In this document: piece by piece, positions 35,473 to 48,757 of the stretch
Layout of the letters: each line of letters begins with the position of its first letter
Numbering within the stretch: the first letter of the stretch is position 1
Notes under the pieces: generated by a model
The model's input: only the letters and a program-made list of their open reading frames with translations
Database searches by the model: none
What the model was told of the DNA's origin: nothing
Made by a program: the position numbers and the translations under genes
Source: Sesamum alatum
Lineage: Eukaryota; Streptophyta; Magnoliopsida; Lamiales; Pedaliaceae
Assembly: GCA_034509735.1 (NCBI GenBank)
Contig: JACGWO010000012.1
Coordinates: forward strand, 27,743,188 to 27,807,187
Reading direction: 5' to 3'
Length of the DNA stretch: 64,000 nucleotides

Positions 35473-38299
35473 TTATCATTTCTTTCCCGTTATTTTATCC
35501 CCACATTTGTTCTACCGTAAATCATAAAAGAGACCAAACTGATGTTTTCGTCTTTGTTTGCCCCGTGTAAAGATGGTCTCGTCGTGGGTATAGAATATCT
35601 CTGCATCTTTGTACAGGATTTCAAATTACTTGAAGATTTGCCATGGAGTTTATAACCTTGTAATAATTATCGAGTGCACGTTGGTCGTCCTCCTACTTCG
35701 TAGCGAGACAGGCATTCTCAGTTCTAAAACTGGAGCACCAATTGTAAGGATAATTACACAAGCACTCCTGGAGTTAGGACGAGATGAAATGTCGTTTTTG
35801 AATAACTACATGTGGCCTATGTCGTCATGTTTACGTATATTACCAAACTTCAGGGATGGTCTGTGTTATTTTTCATGACATCTAATAATTGTCAATGGAT
35901 CCCTCCAAGATTTTCAACTTTTTCTTTTTTTTGGAGGGAATACCTCATCGTCATCTCAAATATTACAAATATCTTTCTAAAATAATGATCGTCTAATAAA
36001 TACTCCTTCATAACAGTCCATTGTAAAGGGGATTTTTGTCAGATAATCATTGATTTTAAAATAATATTTATAATTTTTCAAACAATAGGAGATATTTGTA
36101 ATTATAACCGGCTCAAAGGTGCCAATTTGGCTGTTTCATACTCTTTTTTTTCAGAGTGAGAAACATAAGATAATTTGTTGAATTTTGGGACAGCAACTTT
36201 TGGGGTGCACAACTTGTGCTTAAACTTATTTGGTACTTGAGATTATAATTTGAGGACATGATATGATTAAGACAAGTGGAAAAGGTGAGAATGCTTTTTC
36301 CTGGGAAAGTAAATTCAGTCACCCATATTTTTGCTTATCTCATTCCCAACTCTACTTTTTCCTCAAACTCTTCAACTGCCACAATAATGATAACCAAATT
36401 TGCATCCACATCCTCCTCCAATTTCGGACTTTTCACTTCACCCCCCAAAGTTTTGGGAAATTTAATACTGTTAGTACTAGTATAAGAAATTTTAGATTTT
36501 TTCTCAAACATTCTGAAAATAAAAACAGAAACAAACAGGCTGTCTTTAGTTTTTTTTTTTTAAAAAAGAAAAAACTCTAGCCAAAGGGTGACATTGCAAA
36601 TTTTCAAACATTTGGGTGATTTTGACAAAATATTATAACCAAGGGGAGGTAAATACAATTTCATTTATAGGGAAGCGCAGAAAACGCAACATAAATATTT
36701 GTTCAGACATATCTGAATTTAGCAGTTGTTGGTCTGCACATCCGACCAGAAGAGCAATCAACCAATCCACACACAAATTAGTCCCCACAAAGTCAAAACC
36801 CTAAAATACACACATTTAATACTATGATGATGATCATTACCTTTTTAGCTAATTAATACTATGATTTTCCTAAATTTATCTATAAAATCTTCTAACTTCA
36901 TAAATTTTATAAAATATATTTTGCACTTATAAGATGTTAAATCATCTATTATGGTATTATAAAAAAAATTGTCGTACCAATTTTTGAAAATTCAAATTTA
37001 TCCTTTAATTTATTTTTTCTCTTAAAATAAAAATGGATCAGAATAGTAATTTTGATATTTTTTTAATAATCTCATAATTATAATTTTGTTTTATCTCAAA
37101 ACGCTACTCCACTTTTCTCTCTCACAATCTATAGTATTATAAAAAAAGAAAAATGTTTTGTGTAATAAAAATAAACAACATTTTGTCGTACTAATTTTTA
37201 GATATCCAGATGTAATCTTAAAATAAAAACTTGCATACTAATTTCGATATTTTTTAATAATCTCACAATTATAATTTTATTTTCCCTCAACCCTTTATTT
37301 CACGTTTTTCTCTCACCACATTTCTCCATGTTTTTTTCTCTCACAAATTTTCATATTTTAATAAACTAACAATTACAATTTATTTTTTCTCTCTCACCCC
37401 ATCCAGTATCTTCCTGCTGACGTACTTCTTTATTTTTCATCTTCTCACACGACTGTTTCTTTTCATAAATTTTTTGTTTCTCCCCATCTCACACCATAAT
37501 CTTTTTAATATGCTCACGAAAATTGCACCCAACAACGTTTGATATTTTAAAAATAAACTACTGATGTGTTTGAATAAAATAAAATTTTATTCAAGAATCT
37601 TATAAGCCTATTTTTAAAAAAAATTTATCAAACACCTTGCAACATGTTAAAGCTCTCTTAATCGACATGATTAGTATATTCATAATCATCTACGGATGAA
37701 CAAATAAATTGATTCAACAGTTAATCTGATGCGCTTGAATTATAGGACGAAAGTGAGATTGAGGACCGATCCAATGGGCACGGATGGATTCGGGGAACAC
37801 CCAATCCGTCCAAAAATTTCACATGAAGGACCTCAAAAAGCTTAAAAGAAGATAACAGTGTCTGTGACTGTGTGTGTGTGGGCGCCCCCATTGCAATCAT
37901 TTTCTTCCACACACCAACTAGAAATTGCAAGAGAATCAAATCAGTCTGCATCCCAAAAGCTTGTTCATGATCAGACAATGAGGTAATAATCGGCCCTTCT
38001 TGTTCATAAAACTATTCAATTTTCCTCAACTTATCATAGATGATGCTAATAATGTCCTTCCGACAACGCTGTCTCTAATCTATATCCAACCCAGACTAAC
38101 GATTCGTCCATAGATGAAGAGAAACCAAAAAAAGAAGAAGAGAAAAGTCGGAATATACCATACTTTTTAGCTCATCTCTAATGCTATCGACACAAAACTA
38201 CACCATTCCTTTACAATCTTTTTCATTTTCACAATGCGGCATCAATCCATCGTCCGAGAGAACAAAATTCGCCTTCTTGGCTTGTTCTTGCACCCAGAA
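35473..38299. other. Convergent 3' region between ARPC5 and HAT3, with a MITE relic
   Basis: ARPC5 (plus) and HAT3 (minus) both end towards this 2.8 kb. It holds a truncated family B MITE (annotated separately), A-rich and T-rich runs, and a pair of diverged duplicates near 37020-37090 and 37230-37280 (AATTTTGATATTTTTT...AATAATCTCA). Frames here look random; no gene is supported. Confidence 0.55.
35940..36110. mobile_element. Truncated MULE-type MITE, family B relic
   Basis: TATTACAAATATC on the left, and ATATTTATAATTTTTCAAACAATAGGAGATATTTGTAATTAT on the right, match the interior arms of the 8.6- and 31.9-kb elements. Both outer ends and any target duplication are lost. Confidence 0.5.
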
Positions 38300-39958
38300 T
38301 CATGTTCTGGGCCGGTGGGCGTCGACCGGTTGAGGTGGAATTATCGCGGCCCACGAGCTCATAGGCATCGGCCGTGGCTGCCTATTGATACCGGGGGCGT
38401 TTGCCGGGATGGCAGAAGATGTGGTTGTGGATGATGAGACGGCAACACGCTCGCATTGAGGGCACATTGTGAGGGTGGTCGGAGGGCTCATGTTCATGTA
38501 AAACTGCGGAGAGAGCTTTAGCGCTCTCAGCTCCGTCACCTCCTTCTGCAGGCGCCGGTTTTCTTCCGTCAGATTGTCGCAGCAGCGCCGGAGATACTCG
38601 CAGTCGACCTCCGTCTGCTTCAACTTCGTCCTGCATCATCAGACACGTGTATTAAGCTTGATGACATTGTAGTAGCAAGATTCTTGCATCATATATATGT
38701 GCAAAATCCGGGTGATGTTTCAAGATTAAGCCATCATCATGTCCGAATCCGGCAAGATTATTAGGCCCTGATTCATTGATTAACAATTAATTACAACCGT
38801 TTGATCAGGTTCTAATACAGGGGGTTTATAGACTATATGAGCTACGATCAATCTTCACGTAGTCCAAGGATTGAAGATGGGATCCGACAGATGGGACGGG
38901 ACTTCAATTGACATTAATCATGTTTCAAGATTTTATTAGAGATTTTAAGGCAAAGAAGACCAAATCAAACCAAATAATATTTTTTTCTTATGACGAAAGT
39001 GCCCTTGGAGTTATTGAGAAATAACTGACCTTGCCCTTCTGTTCTGAAACCACACCTCCACCTGTCTGGGCCTCAGATTTAGCTGTTTCGCCAACGCCAT
39101 TTTTTGCTTCTGCAAAACAAACAAACCCACCAAGAAATTTCAGTCACCGTTAGCCCACAAGTGTTTTTACGAAAACGCCCCTTGAAATGCCACTCACTCA
39201 CTCACTCACCGGATTCAGAGTATTGTGCTCTTTGAAAGTCTCTTCCAGCACCGCCGCCTGTTCCTTGGACAGCCGGAGCTTCTTCCTCCCCGACGCGTCG
39301 CCGCCGTCGTCCTCCATCTCCAGAGAACTGGAGGCCCTCTCTCCGTCGTTTTCCTCCCTCTCACTTCTCTTCCCGCTCAAGCTCGAAACAGTGCTGTTCG
39401 GAGATGAAACCATCACTTCCTCGTCACAGTCTATCACTGTTATCGCTCGATTCATATCAATCCCTCGAAACAACGACCTCGTTTCCGCATTATGATCTGA
39501 AATTCAAACAGCAACTTTCTTAAATTCAAGACTGAAACCATACTCTAACTGAAAAAACAAAAAGGGAGAAAGAAACACAGACATGCAAGACTCCACTTTC
39601 TTTCACAAGAACATTAACTCAGACAACAAAATTCAATTACATGAGTTCCCTTCCTTTTCTCTCTCTTCAGAGATTGTTGAGAAAGCTAGCCCATCAAGAA
39701 ATTAGTGGGAAACCAGAGCATGCATGGATCTTGAGAGAGAAACAGAAACTTACCAGCAGATGGCTGAAATATTGCCTCAGAGCTCGAAGACTTATGATGC
39801 TGCTGCATAAACGGCAAAGAAGACCTAAAAAGATTTAACGGGAAAGGCGCGGCCACAGCTGGTGGCGGTGGAAGTGGGTTCGGCGGAGGATTAAGATTCT
39901 GACTCTCCGGGCATCTCAAGCTCAAACTCAACCCTAGTCCATCATCTTTTTCAGCCAT
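38300..39958 (-). CDS. HAT3: Class II homeodomain-leucine zipper transcription factor, HAT3-like
   Basis: Minus-strand exons: 39754-39958, 39210-39496, 39030-39109 and 38300-38630, in phase, giving 300 residues. Residues 1-14 ([14 protein letters not shown]) include the LxLxL EAR repression motif. A Ser/acidic linker has the class II block [18 protein letters not shown]. The homeodomain spans about 139-195 ([18 protein letters not shown] ... [13 protein letters not shown]). The zipper continues from about 197 with leucines at 204, 211, 218 and 225. The CPxCE redox motif is CPQCE (247-251). [13 protein letters not shown] and a PMSSWAAI tail point to HAT3 rather than ATHB2. In Arabidopsis HAT3 acts in leaf polarity, embryo patterning and shade response by repressing targets. 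Exact orthology is inferred. Confidence 0.95.
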
Positions 39959-40043
39959 TTCTTTTCACTTTCTTCCCCCCCTCTCTCTCTCTCTCTCTAA
40001 AAAGGAAAGCAGACCAGCTTTTCTTAACTCTCCCTATGTGGAG

Positions 40044-40051
40044 TTATATAG
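40044..40051 (-). promoter_or_regulatory. TATA box of the HAT3-like gene
   Basis: CTATATAAC on the minus strand lies about 90 bases upstream of the ATG. It predicts a start near 40015 and a leader of about 55 bases containing a GA/CT run and no upstream ATG. Confidence 0.65.
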
Positions 40052-40124
40052 AGAGGTTTGAACCAAGAAAGAAGAGAACCCCAGTGGGGTGGGGTGAGGG
40101 GTAGGGGTAGAGAGGGGGGGGGGA

Positions 40125-43100
40125 CAGAATGAGGAGAAATGGGGTGGTCTTTTTCTTTGGCAGAGGAGTTACAGCTTTTTCTTAGACCTATTGCAAGAAA
40201 GAGAATAGGTTAGGACCTACATGTATGTATGTATGTATATAATGTAAGTATAGTTGTAGGTAGTGTAATGATATAGATACAATACAGAAGTTCAATGATG
40301 AATTGTGTCAGAGGTAGCTATTGGCTCAATCATAATGATGGGATTTGGCTTTGGGAGACGGACACACAGACGACGCCCTTTGCACTTGCTACTCTTCACT
40401 AACCATAGTTTGAATTTTTTACTATGGTTATTTTAATTACTCATTCCTATTATAGAGATATGCTAATAAATATTTTCACTACAACTAAATATATTGATAA
40501 AATACTAAGCATTTTAGTTTATTTTATTATATTTATATTTCTTGATATGGAGATAAGTTCAAGCATTTTATCATGTTGTCATCGGCTTACATCCCACATT
40601 CGTATTATGGGATACTGATGGAATAGTTAACTTTTTTGAAAGTTTTTGTTCCGTTTTATTTTTGAACCTAATGATTAAAAAGAAAAAGAAATATTCAAAT
40701 TTGAGGTAATGAATGGGGTTTTTTAAAAAAATTAATTTAAATTCAATTTGATCAAATCTAAACTAATTTATGTATAATAAATAATTATATTTTGTTATTG
40801 ATTTGATTCGGGCCAAAAAAAATTTTCAATTTTAAGTTGGAACCAAACATGGCCTAAAGGGGGTATGGGTTTTAAAAGCAGAGAGTGAGAGGGTTAAGTC
40901 AAATCCTGCTTTTTGTTCAAGTTCAACTGTAACTCCTCATTAAAAAGGGCTTTTTTCTAGCGTTGACCATTGACCCCTGGGAAGTGTGTGATTTTCCTCG
41001 TGACAACCACCACCCTTTTTCTCCGAATCCCACGCGCCCAACGTCACGCGCATAAGCCTTGGGCCCCGCTTCACGGAACAAGCGTGTGGTGCACGTGGAT
41101 TCGGCTTTAACATCCAACCTTGTCTTGTCCTTTTTCTTTCTGCCCAATTAATTAATCTTAATTACTCCCCATTAATCCTACTGTACTTGAAATCAATTAT
41201 TAATTACGGATTAAGGTTTGACGCAATGGTACTACTGTTATGTTTGGCCCCCTCACCCTGGATTATAACCGATTTTTGGTGTGTTATTTAGTTTAGGGAG
41301 CAAATAAGTTACAATTAATGTCGTTGTTAATTAATCAGCCTACTTTTATAAGGGCGTTACGGTTAAAAGATTGGGAAGAAAATAATATTTTATTATTTAT
41401 TAGTTTTGTAATTAATATTAATCGTTGTAAAATTAGTGGAGGATGGTCATTTATTAAACGTGAATTCTAATAACAAGTTCAATTCGATCTTTCCAAAAGG
41501 TTGAATTGATTAGGGACGGTCATAAAATTCCTTAATTTTCAACTTTTTAAGAGCAAAGTGTTAAATAAATTTTGAACAACATACCTTGTTAATAAAATGT
41601 TACATATTAGTATATAAATTTCAGAAGCCCTCGTGTGTCACGCTTTGAGCAAGGCCATACGGAAAGTGGTCCGACGGTTCCTTCAGTCCCACTAGTCCCA
41701 ACTTTCCCTTTATTGCTGACCCATCTTCATCGCCATTTTGCCCTCGAAATATCATTTTCGAGTCCTTCCTCTAGATATATATCGCTCTTTGAGGTCCTCC
41801 TTTGTAGATGTCGATAAACCATCAATATCATCCTTGTCTGGATCTTATTGCTAATATATCTCCTCTGGAAAGCACCGTTCATTTTCCTCTGGCCATTCAC
41901 TCATGATCGCTACAGCTTCATGGCAATTAGCTTGCTTAAGAGATAGGAAAGGTAGGCCTGCTTATTCTATTCTTCTTTTCAGTCAAAATAGCGCAGGTCG
42001 GGTAGTACAGGATTTGAGGTATTTGTTTCACTTTATATGAGTTATTGTAATTTATTTATTATTCTTATTGGTTGAGTTGATGTATTACTCAATTAATCGA
42101 AATGTTGATGTCCGATTGCTCTATTGGACAATATTCCATAATCAAGGTGTGGATTGAATGATGTTTTAGGTATTTGTGCATTATTCTCGTAATCTCGTCT
42201 ATTCTCTCACAATGTCTGATTGTCCGCTTTTGACATGATTCATTTTTATCCTGCTAGATCTTGGGCCTCCATGACTCTCCTAACTTGGGTTTGAATTTGC
42301 GTTTGATTGAATCGTAATGTTAGAATTATCTCTCTGATATCACGATACGTAGTTGTTGCACAAAATATGAAATGAAGTAAATTTCTAATAATAACTTAAA
42401 AACTAACTCAATGTTGTTACTTCCAAGACTGAAATTCATGATAAATAAAAAAATTATAATCTTTAAGCTTATATTTTGAATTAGGAATTTAAAATTTCTA
42501 ATAATAAATTCTTTGAATTTAAATGAATTTTTAATATTTTGACCTTACTATTAAATTATATACTATTTTACGGTCTCAAATTGTATTATCGTCAAATATT
42601 AATATTAATAATTCACATATTTACATTTAGGAGGTATGTTACATTTACTAATATCACTTCATGATTCTCTCCAGTTATTTAAACTAGTAGGAAAACAATA
42701 CAATCAATGCATGTGCAAATACAATAATATTTTATTAAACTAATAAATTTATTATAAAAATGCAATTGAATAAATAAAAAATAAATGAATGAAATAAAAT
42801 TTATATACAAAAAAAATATGGATTAGTGGGATAATAGGTGGGGGAGTAGTTATTGATAATATTGGGAAATAGACAAACAAAATAAATAAATAACTAAATT
42901 TTAAAAACAACTAAAATTGGAAGACACTATGATGCTCTCCCTTGATAATAATGTATAAATTTTTCAGTTTACCTGAGTATCGAAAGATTTCATTAAAGTC
43001 CCGAACATATTGATCCAAATTGCAGGACATGCATTGGAAGACTTGCATGGGGTTAGGCATTCACTATCATTGACATAATCAAATGTCTTATATTAGTTGC

Positions 43101-43800
43101 AAATGAGTAGGATAGCAACCTGACGGGTTTGGGTAGAACTGAGTCCCGCTACGCCAATTCCAAGAAGAATTCTGAATCCCCCCCCCCCCCCCCAAATTAT
43201 TTTTTAACCCCGCCCTTCCCCTGTGCAAAACCCGCCAAAGGGGTGTTACCCTGTAGACCCGATCATTTTTATTTTTTTTATTTGTTCTATTAATTAAATA
43301 ATAATAATACATCGACTACAAATAAAATTGTTCATGATCTAACTCAAATTCAAGTCAAAAAAGATTTTTAAATACATATGAAATTGTTCGTAACAAAAAC
43401 AACTCAAACAATTCTTATCGATTATACATTAATAACAACTTTTTCGTCTTCCTCATTGTTAAGTATTGTTGGACAATTTATCAGTTCATCAACTGTTGAA
43501 CAAGTTTAAAACAATAAATAAATTAAAAAATATAATATTTGATTAGTATTTATTCCATCATAATAAAACTATATATATATATATAAATGGGGCGGGTCCT
43601 TGAGGCCCGCCTTCAATTTTTTAGACTCGAACCCACCGCATTAAGAATGGATTAGGACGTATTTATAAGTTCTTACGTCCTCCTCCTTCTAAACGAGGTA
43701 TTTCTAGAACAAACTCGATTTGAAGTTTTATACAGATAATAAGTCATCGATCAAATAATAAGTAACGTGAATTTTAAATATTAAAATTATTTTGAATTTG
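40125..43800. other. HAT3 upstream region, no gene seen
   Basis: This gene-free DNA lies upstream of HAT3. It has a GTAT repeat near 40222-40240. A GC-rich island at about 40930-41130 holds two TTGAC(C) W-box cores near 40963-40971 and a G-box at 41092. A moderately GC-rich block lies at about 41630-41960. GC-rich fragments at 43090-43260 and 43585-43640 (GGGCGGGTCC, CCCGCC) look like an eroded unclassified repeat. No reading frame here resembles a protein. Confidence 0.5.
43178..43193 (+). repeat. Poly(C) run of 16
   Basis: Sixteen consecutive C bases in otherwise AT-rich DNA, inside a degenerate GC-rich fragment. Such a run is slippage-prone, and its exact length may be a sequencing or assembly estimate. 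Confidence 0.9.
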
Positions 43801-43895
43801 CCTTAAAAGTATTGGATGAACCTCTAATGCGAGTATGAGATGAGGAGGCGAATGAAGTTGGTGGTGGAGGTGGAGTGGGCGAGGCAGAAAGGGGT

Positions 43896-43963
43896 CACGT
43901 GGGAGAGCAGCGTGGATTCACGTGGAGGTGACCATGCAATGCCTACCCACGTGGCGGCACGTG
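43896..43963 (+). promoter_or_regulatory. Cluster of four G-boxes (CACGTGG) in 68 bp
   Basis: CACGTG occurs at 43896, 43919, 43948 and 43958, each followed by G, so all are CACGTGG in one orientation. They sit in a GC-rich island (43840-44140). Such elements bind bZIP (ABRE) and bHLH (PIF, MYC) factors. The nearest gene whose upstream DNA this is would be HAT3, about 3.9 kb away. The 100-codon frame across the island (43840-44142) has no recognisable product. Confidence 0.6.
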
Positions 43964-44142
43964 GGGCCAGGGAAGGAGGGAGACGCTCGTGCGTAACACC
44001 TTTGTCACTCCTCTATCCGACACGCACTTGCCTACAATCATTGGATACTCTCACCCATAATAGTATACCTTCCTTCACGCGCCCCCTCCACCATCTCCCC
44101 TACACGCTCCGCTCGCCCTTTACTCCACGTACGAGAAAGTAG

Positions 44143-47100
44143 TAATACTAAGTTATTTATGTATTAGTGTCCCCCCACCCAACCACTTGCTTCTTGTACG
44201 TACGTAGAGTAATATTCCATTTGTAGCTGTCCTATTTTCATATTTGGGATAACTATTTTTTCCAAAAATCTTTTTGAAAAATGAAAAAAAAATGGAGTTA
44301 TTGTATATACTAAATGCAGCACTTAATATTTTTCTATAATTAGAGGACATTTCATTTATTGGATATAATTAAGTGCATACTCAAATTAATGAGTTTCTTA
44401 CGGGCACTTAAACATCAATGGTATTTTTATACATTTTGACAATCTCGTAATTCATTTCGACAACCATTGTCTAAAATGTTGATTGTTAATTTTTTTAATT
44501 TCAAATTTTGATTTTTGCCCCATCAATAGATGAATAAATGTATCTAAACATCTATTTTCCACACTACAAAAACCCACAAACAAACGGGAAATTTAAGTCC
44601 AGACCCAACTCGGTCAAAACTCAACCAATTATATGGCAAATATAATACAATTTCGTATGATGGTTCACCAAAATCTGATTCGAACAAGAATTTTCCCAAA
44701 CAAGTATACAAATTATAAGAATGGAAATTAAGTGGAGGAAGGTTCCATTTTATTTGCTATGAAAAGATAATTAGGCCAAATAAACAAAGTAGCTAGCAAG
44801 TGAAAGAGGGGACCAAAGCTTATATATATAATTAATAATTTAAGCGCACACACACACACACACATAGAAAGTGGGTTTAATTAAGAGAAATTAATTATGA
44901 TTAGGTGAATGATAATGATGATGATGAGAAACCTTAAATTAGTATGTTCGAAAATGAGAGAGTGGCCCCACGTGTGGGTACAACTTGTCCCATGTGTTTT
45001 TACTTTAAAATTAGTGCAACATCTCACCACCCACTTTCATTTCCTTATTAATTAAACATACATACATAGATATAGATATAGAAATAATTAATAATGTTGT
45101 GGGTATAGACACGTAAGTGACAGCCATCCTTCCCAAATCACAGCACTTGTTGCAACACCACTCATCTACACTCCATGACTCATAATCTTCTTCTACCTCT
45201 AATCCTATTTTTACCCTACCCTCCTACCCATCGTGTTACGCGATATCTGTATCACTACAAGAAATATAATTTTATGATTCATTGTTCTGATTAATAATAA
45301 ATAGTTATTGATTACGATCACGTAATAACTATTAATCGTGGTTCTCACGAGGGCGTCTGAATTATTTGTCATGATTAAAATTCATGATAAATATTTTTAA
45401 TATGAATTTTAGCTGTCGCAAATAATTATGATGAAAAAGCTAATTTTCTGCACTGATTTATTTAACTCAATAATAATTTTTTAACATGATTTTTAGCTAT
45501 AGCTATTTATATTTGTAGCAAACAGTATTTTTTTTTTCTTAGTATGTGCATATTATAATCTAAAAGGTATGTATGACTCATAATATATGATTAAAAAATG
45601 AAGCAAGTGATGAATAAGGTGAAAACGATGTATAACTTTAATATATAGTGACAATATATATATTAATAATTAATATAATTTTATTAATTTACTTGTGGTT
45701 AATAATATTTTTTTATTATAATTTTAAATTATAGTCATTAATATTGCAGTCAATAGTAATTTTTTTTCTAGTGTGTGGTTATAATCTAATAAGTATGAAT
45801 CAGATTATTGAAATAAAAAGTTAATATATGATTAAAAAATAAAGCAAGTGATGAATAGGAGTGAAAGTGAATGATAACGATAATTATGTAATGTCAAAAG
45901 ATGACATTGACTATTTGAAATAAATGTGAGTTATTATATAAATTAATACAAATATTTAAGGATGTAATTAATATTTTAAATTTTGATGTTGCAATATCAT
46001 AAATCGTCAATTAAGAAGCAACTTTATATTATATTAGTATAAACAAAAATGATATGTTACATTATTATGCATATACGTATATAATATATTAAAATTATTT
46101 AAATATTAGTAATTATTTTAAATAAATATATACTTATGGACACATTTAATTTTGCCAATTTTTCCACTATCGCAAAAAGAGGTATTTGTAAATTATCAAC
46201 AATAAATAAATCCAAAATTCGTTCATTTTCAGCAGAAAGCTCAAAAGCACATTTTTTTTAGGTGTTTGCTTTATATATAGTACTTATTTTCTTTACGCAC
46301 GCTTAAAGAAATATATCGCTAATAACTACAAGGTTTAGTTTCGTAGGCAAAGTTGAGATTTCATGATAAAAAAAAAAATTATGAATTTGAGTTGTACTAA
46401 TGCGTGAGTTTATCCACTTTAATATTAATTATGATTTACCAAAACAATGATTATTGGGTATAAATATTTGATATTGATAATTATCGTATATTCATTATTA
46501 ATAACTAAATATGATGAAGAAATTGTATGTTTATTCACAAAAACAAAAAAAGAATAAAATGAAATACATCCATCCATACAAAAACAGATTCTCTAAAATG
46601 ATTTTTACTTTTCCCAATTTTTCTTTTTATATCATCTTAAATTAAGATTCAATTTCTTTACATTATTTCAAATAATAATAAGAATATCTAAAATTACATT
46701 TTTTTTTCTAATTTTAATATTTAAATTGCTTACATATTTTCCAATAATTTTAATTTTGAGAAAAAAAGGAATTATGTAATTGGATAGAGGGGATAGAGAG
46801 AGGGGGACCCATGGCCATTGTGGTGGGGACAAGAGGGAAGTGGTGATCACGTGGTATTGAAGTGAATAAAATTGTGTTGTCAGATGGGTTCACGTGCGCT
46901 GGGACTTTAATTTGTCGTCTGATCTCCTCATGCTTTCCATAGATTTTCAAGAGATGTAGACAATTTTTTCTCTTTTTTTTCTTTAATAGTAAAATAACAA
47001 AGAAAAAAAGAAAAGAAAAGTATGGTCCCAATTCCTTGTAGTGTTTGTCTCCCTCCAAACCCACAAATCCAATCTTTCTCCAATCATTGGACAATATCCT

Positions 47101-48757
47101 CCCAACCTTACTTCTCTCATTTATTTATTTAACAATTAATTACAAAACTATAATTTTCTTTAATATTATTCAACATTGTTTTTCTTTATTTTACTTTTCC
47201 AATGTTGATATGTTTTAGATTCTGAATTTTATAAATTTTTTAAAAAATTCTACATAGTTTATTTTATCTGTAATTTTAATGTAAATAAAATTCAATGCGT
47301 AATCATGATGCCCAAATTTATACATATATATACACATAATAAAATAAACACGTGGTGGCGGGGCACTTGAGCGACACAATCTTCTTTATGATAAATTTAG
47401 GATGTTTTGACTGAAAAAAATAATAATTTATGTAATAATATCTGATCGAAATAGATAAAGACACATTAAGTCATCACATATATATGTGATTAGATCATAT
47501 CTTATTCCCCTATGAATTTATGTAAAGTTGGTTATATATATATAATTCCTTTGTTTGAATTCAATAATTACAATATATGAATTTGTCCATGTTCTACATG
47601 ATTGTTAAAACAATAAGATCCAATAATATGATATCATATAAATAATTATCACCTAAACCTTGCAATAGAACAATATTTCTTATTTCTTGTATAAAAGGGC
47701 TTGAATTGTTTCTATTTTAATCACCATTATTAATTAAAATAAAGTCATAAAATATCAACACAGTTTTCTGGTACAATTATCTCTTAGTCTGGTGGTTAAA
47801 GTTGAAGTCTCATGACCTTAAAATTTCACCAATGTGTGGGATGATAGTATACTGCACAATAGATATTCTTTGCATACTGCAATAGTAATGTGTTGTTTAG
47901 ATTTAATTTATGTGATATTGTTGAACTTGGTATGAATATTGTAATTATCTCTATTAGATATTCATATTCGACAGAACTAACTGTAATCGATTTACTTCAA
48001 TTAATAACGATTTCACTTAAAAGAAAACACACGCAATTTTCTAATATTGATAAAAAAAAATCAAACATAGTCTTCTAATAAACATTAGTTTCGTCATCCT
48101 TATCAATTACGCCAAATATCAATTAACATTACAATATAGAATATATTTTAAGTAAATAAAAATTTAGTGGAAAATAAAAAATAATTTGGACCACAATGAC
48201 AATAAATGATGAGTTCAAAAGAAAAAAAAAAGAAAAAGAAAATGATGAGTTCAAAAGTAGAAGGGGTGAAAGAGGGAATATGGGAAGAACCAATGGTCAT
48301 TGAGAAATGATGAGATTTGCAATCCAGACTGAGAGTGGTAATCATATATTCTCCCAAACAAAGTACACAAATTTGCAATCATTACATTTTGTGGTCCACT
48401 CTCTATTCCCAACATTTCTCCTTTTTCTTTCTTTCTCTCTCCCAATTATTTAATGCCTTGTTTGGAGCCATCTCCACATTTTCAAAACTCATTTTTAATA
48501 CCGTTCTTATCCCTTTCATTCCTATTCTATATTTTTTATTTATTTATTTGATCCAAATATATATATATATGGAATAAATTTATATACCATGAAATAAATG
48601 CTCAGATATTTTTACGAATGTCGAATTCTTGATCTTATAGTTATGGAGTATCAAATTTTAATTTTTATTTGAAATCTCATCAATGGACTTTTTTTTAGAG
48701 AAAAATATAAGCAACCTCGATATTACAAATAAGTAAATTACCTTTTTATAAAAAATA
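44143..48757. other. Gene-free AT-rich region with a CACTA-like relic
   Basis: No gene is seen in these 4.6 kb apart from the CACTA-like element annotated at 45.25-45.77 kb. There are CA repeats near 44845-44863, four scattered G-boxes (44969, 46848, 46891, 47349), a short GATA-type repeat near 45070 and a weak tRNA-like motif near 47784. Confidence 0.55.
45253..45773. mobile_element. CACTA-like non-autonomous element, partly duplicated
   Basis: The left end is CACTACAAGAAAT, the classical plant CACTA terminus. A plausible right end is TTTTTTTTCTAGTG at 45773, and a second weaker one, TTTTTCTTAGTATG, lies near 45545. Subterminal repeats (TTCATGATAAAT, AATTATGATG) fit the class. About 150 bp around each right end is directly duplicated (45490-45640 and 45730-45885). 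No 3-bp target duplication was found and there is no transposase, so the boundaries are uncertain. Confidence 0.4.

Noticed and set aside
40923..41147. 74-codon minus-strand frame in the GC island upstream of HAT3
   Set aside because: No similarity to known proteins; composition effect. Kept only as possible regulatory DNA.
43840..44142. 100-codon open frame over the G-box island
   Set aside because: No recognisable protein, low-complexity composition, and the frame is explained by local GC richness. The G-boxes argue for regulatory DNA.
47770..47860. tRNA-like stretch (TAGTCTGGTGGTTAAAG) suggestive of a SINE or tRNA
   Set aside because: There is an A-box-like motif but no convincing B box, and no cloverleaf can be drawn.
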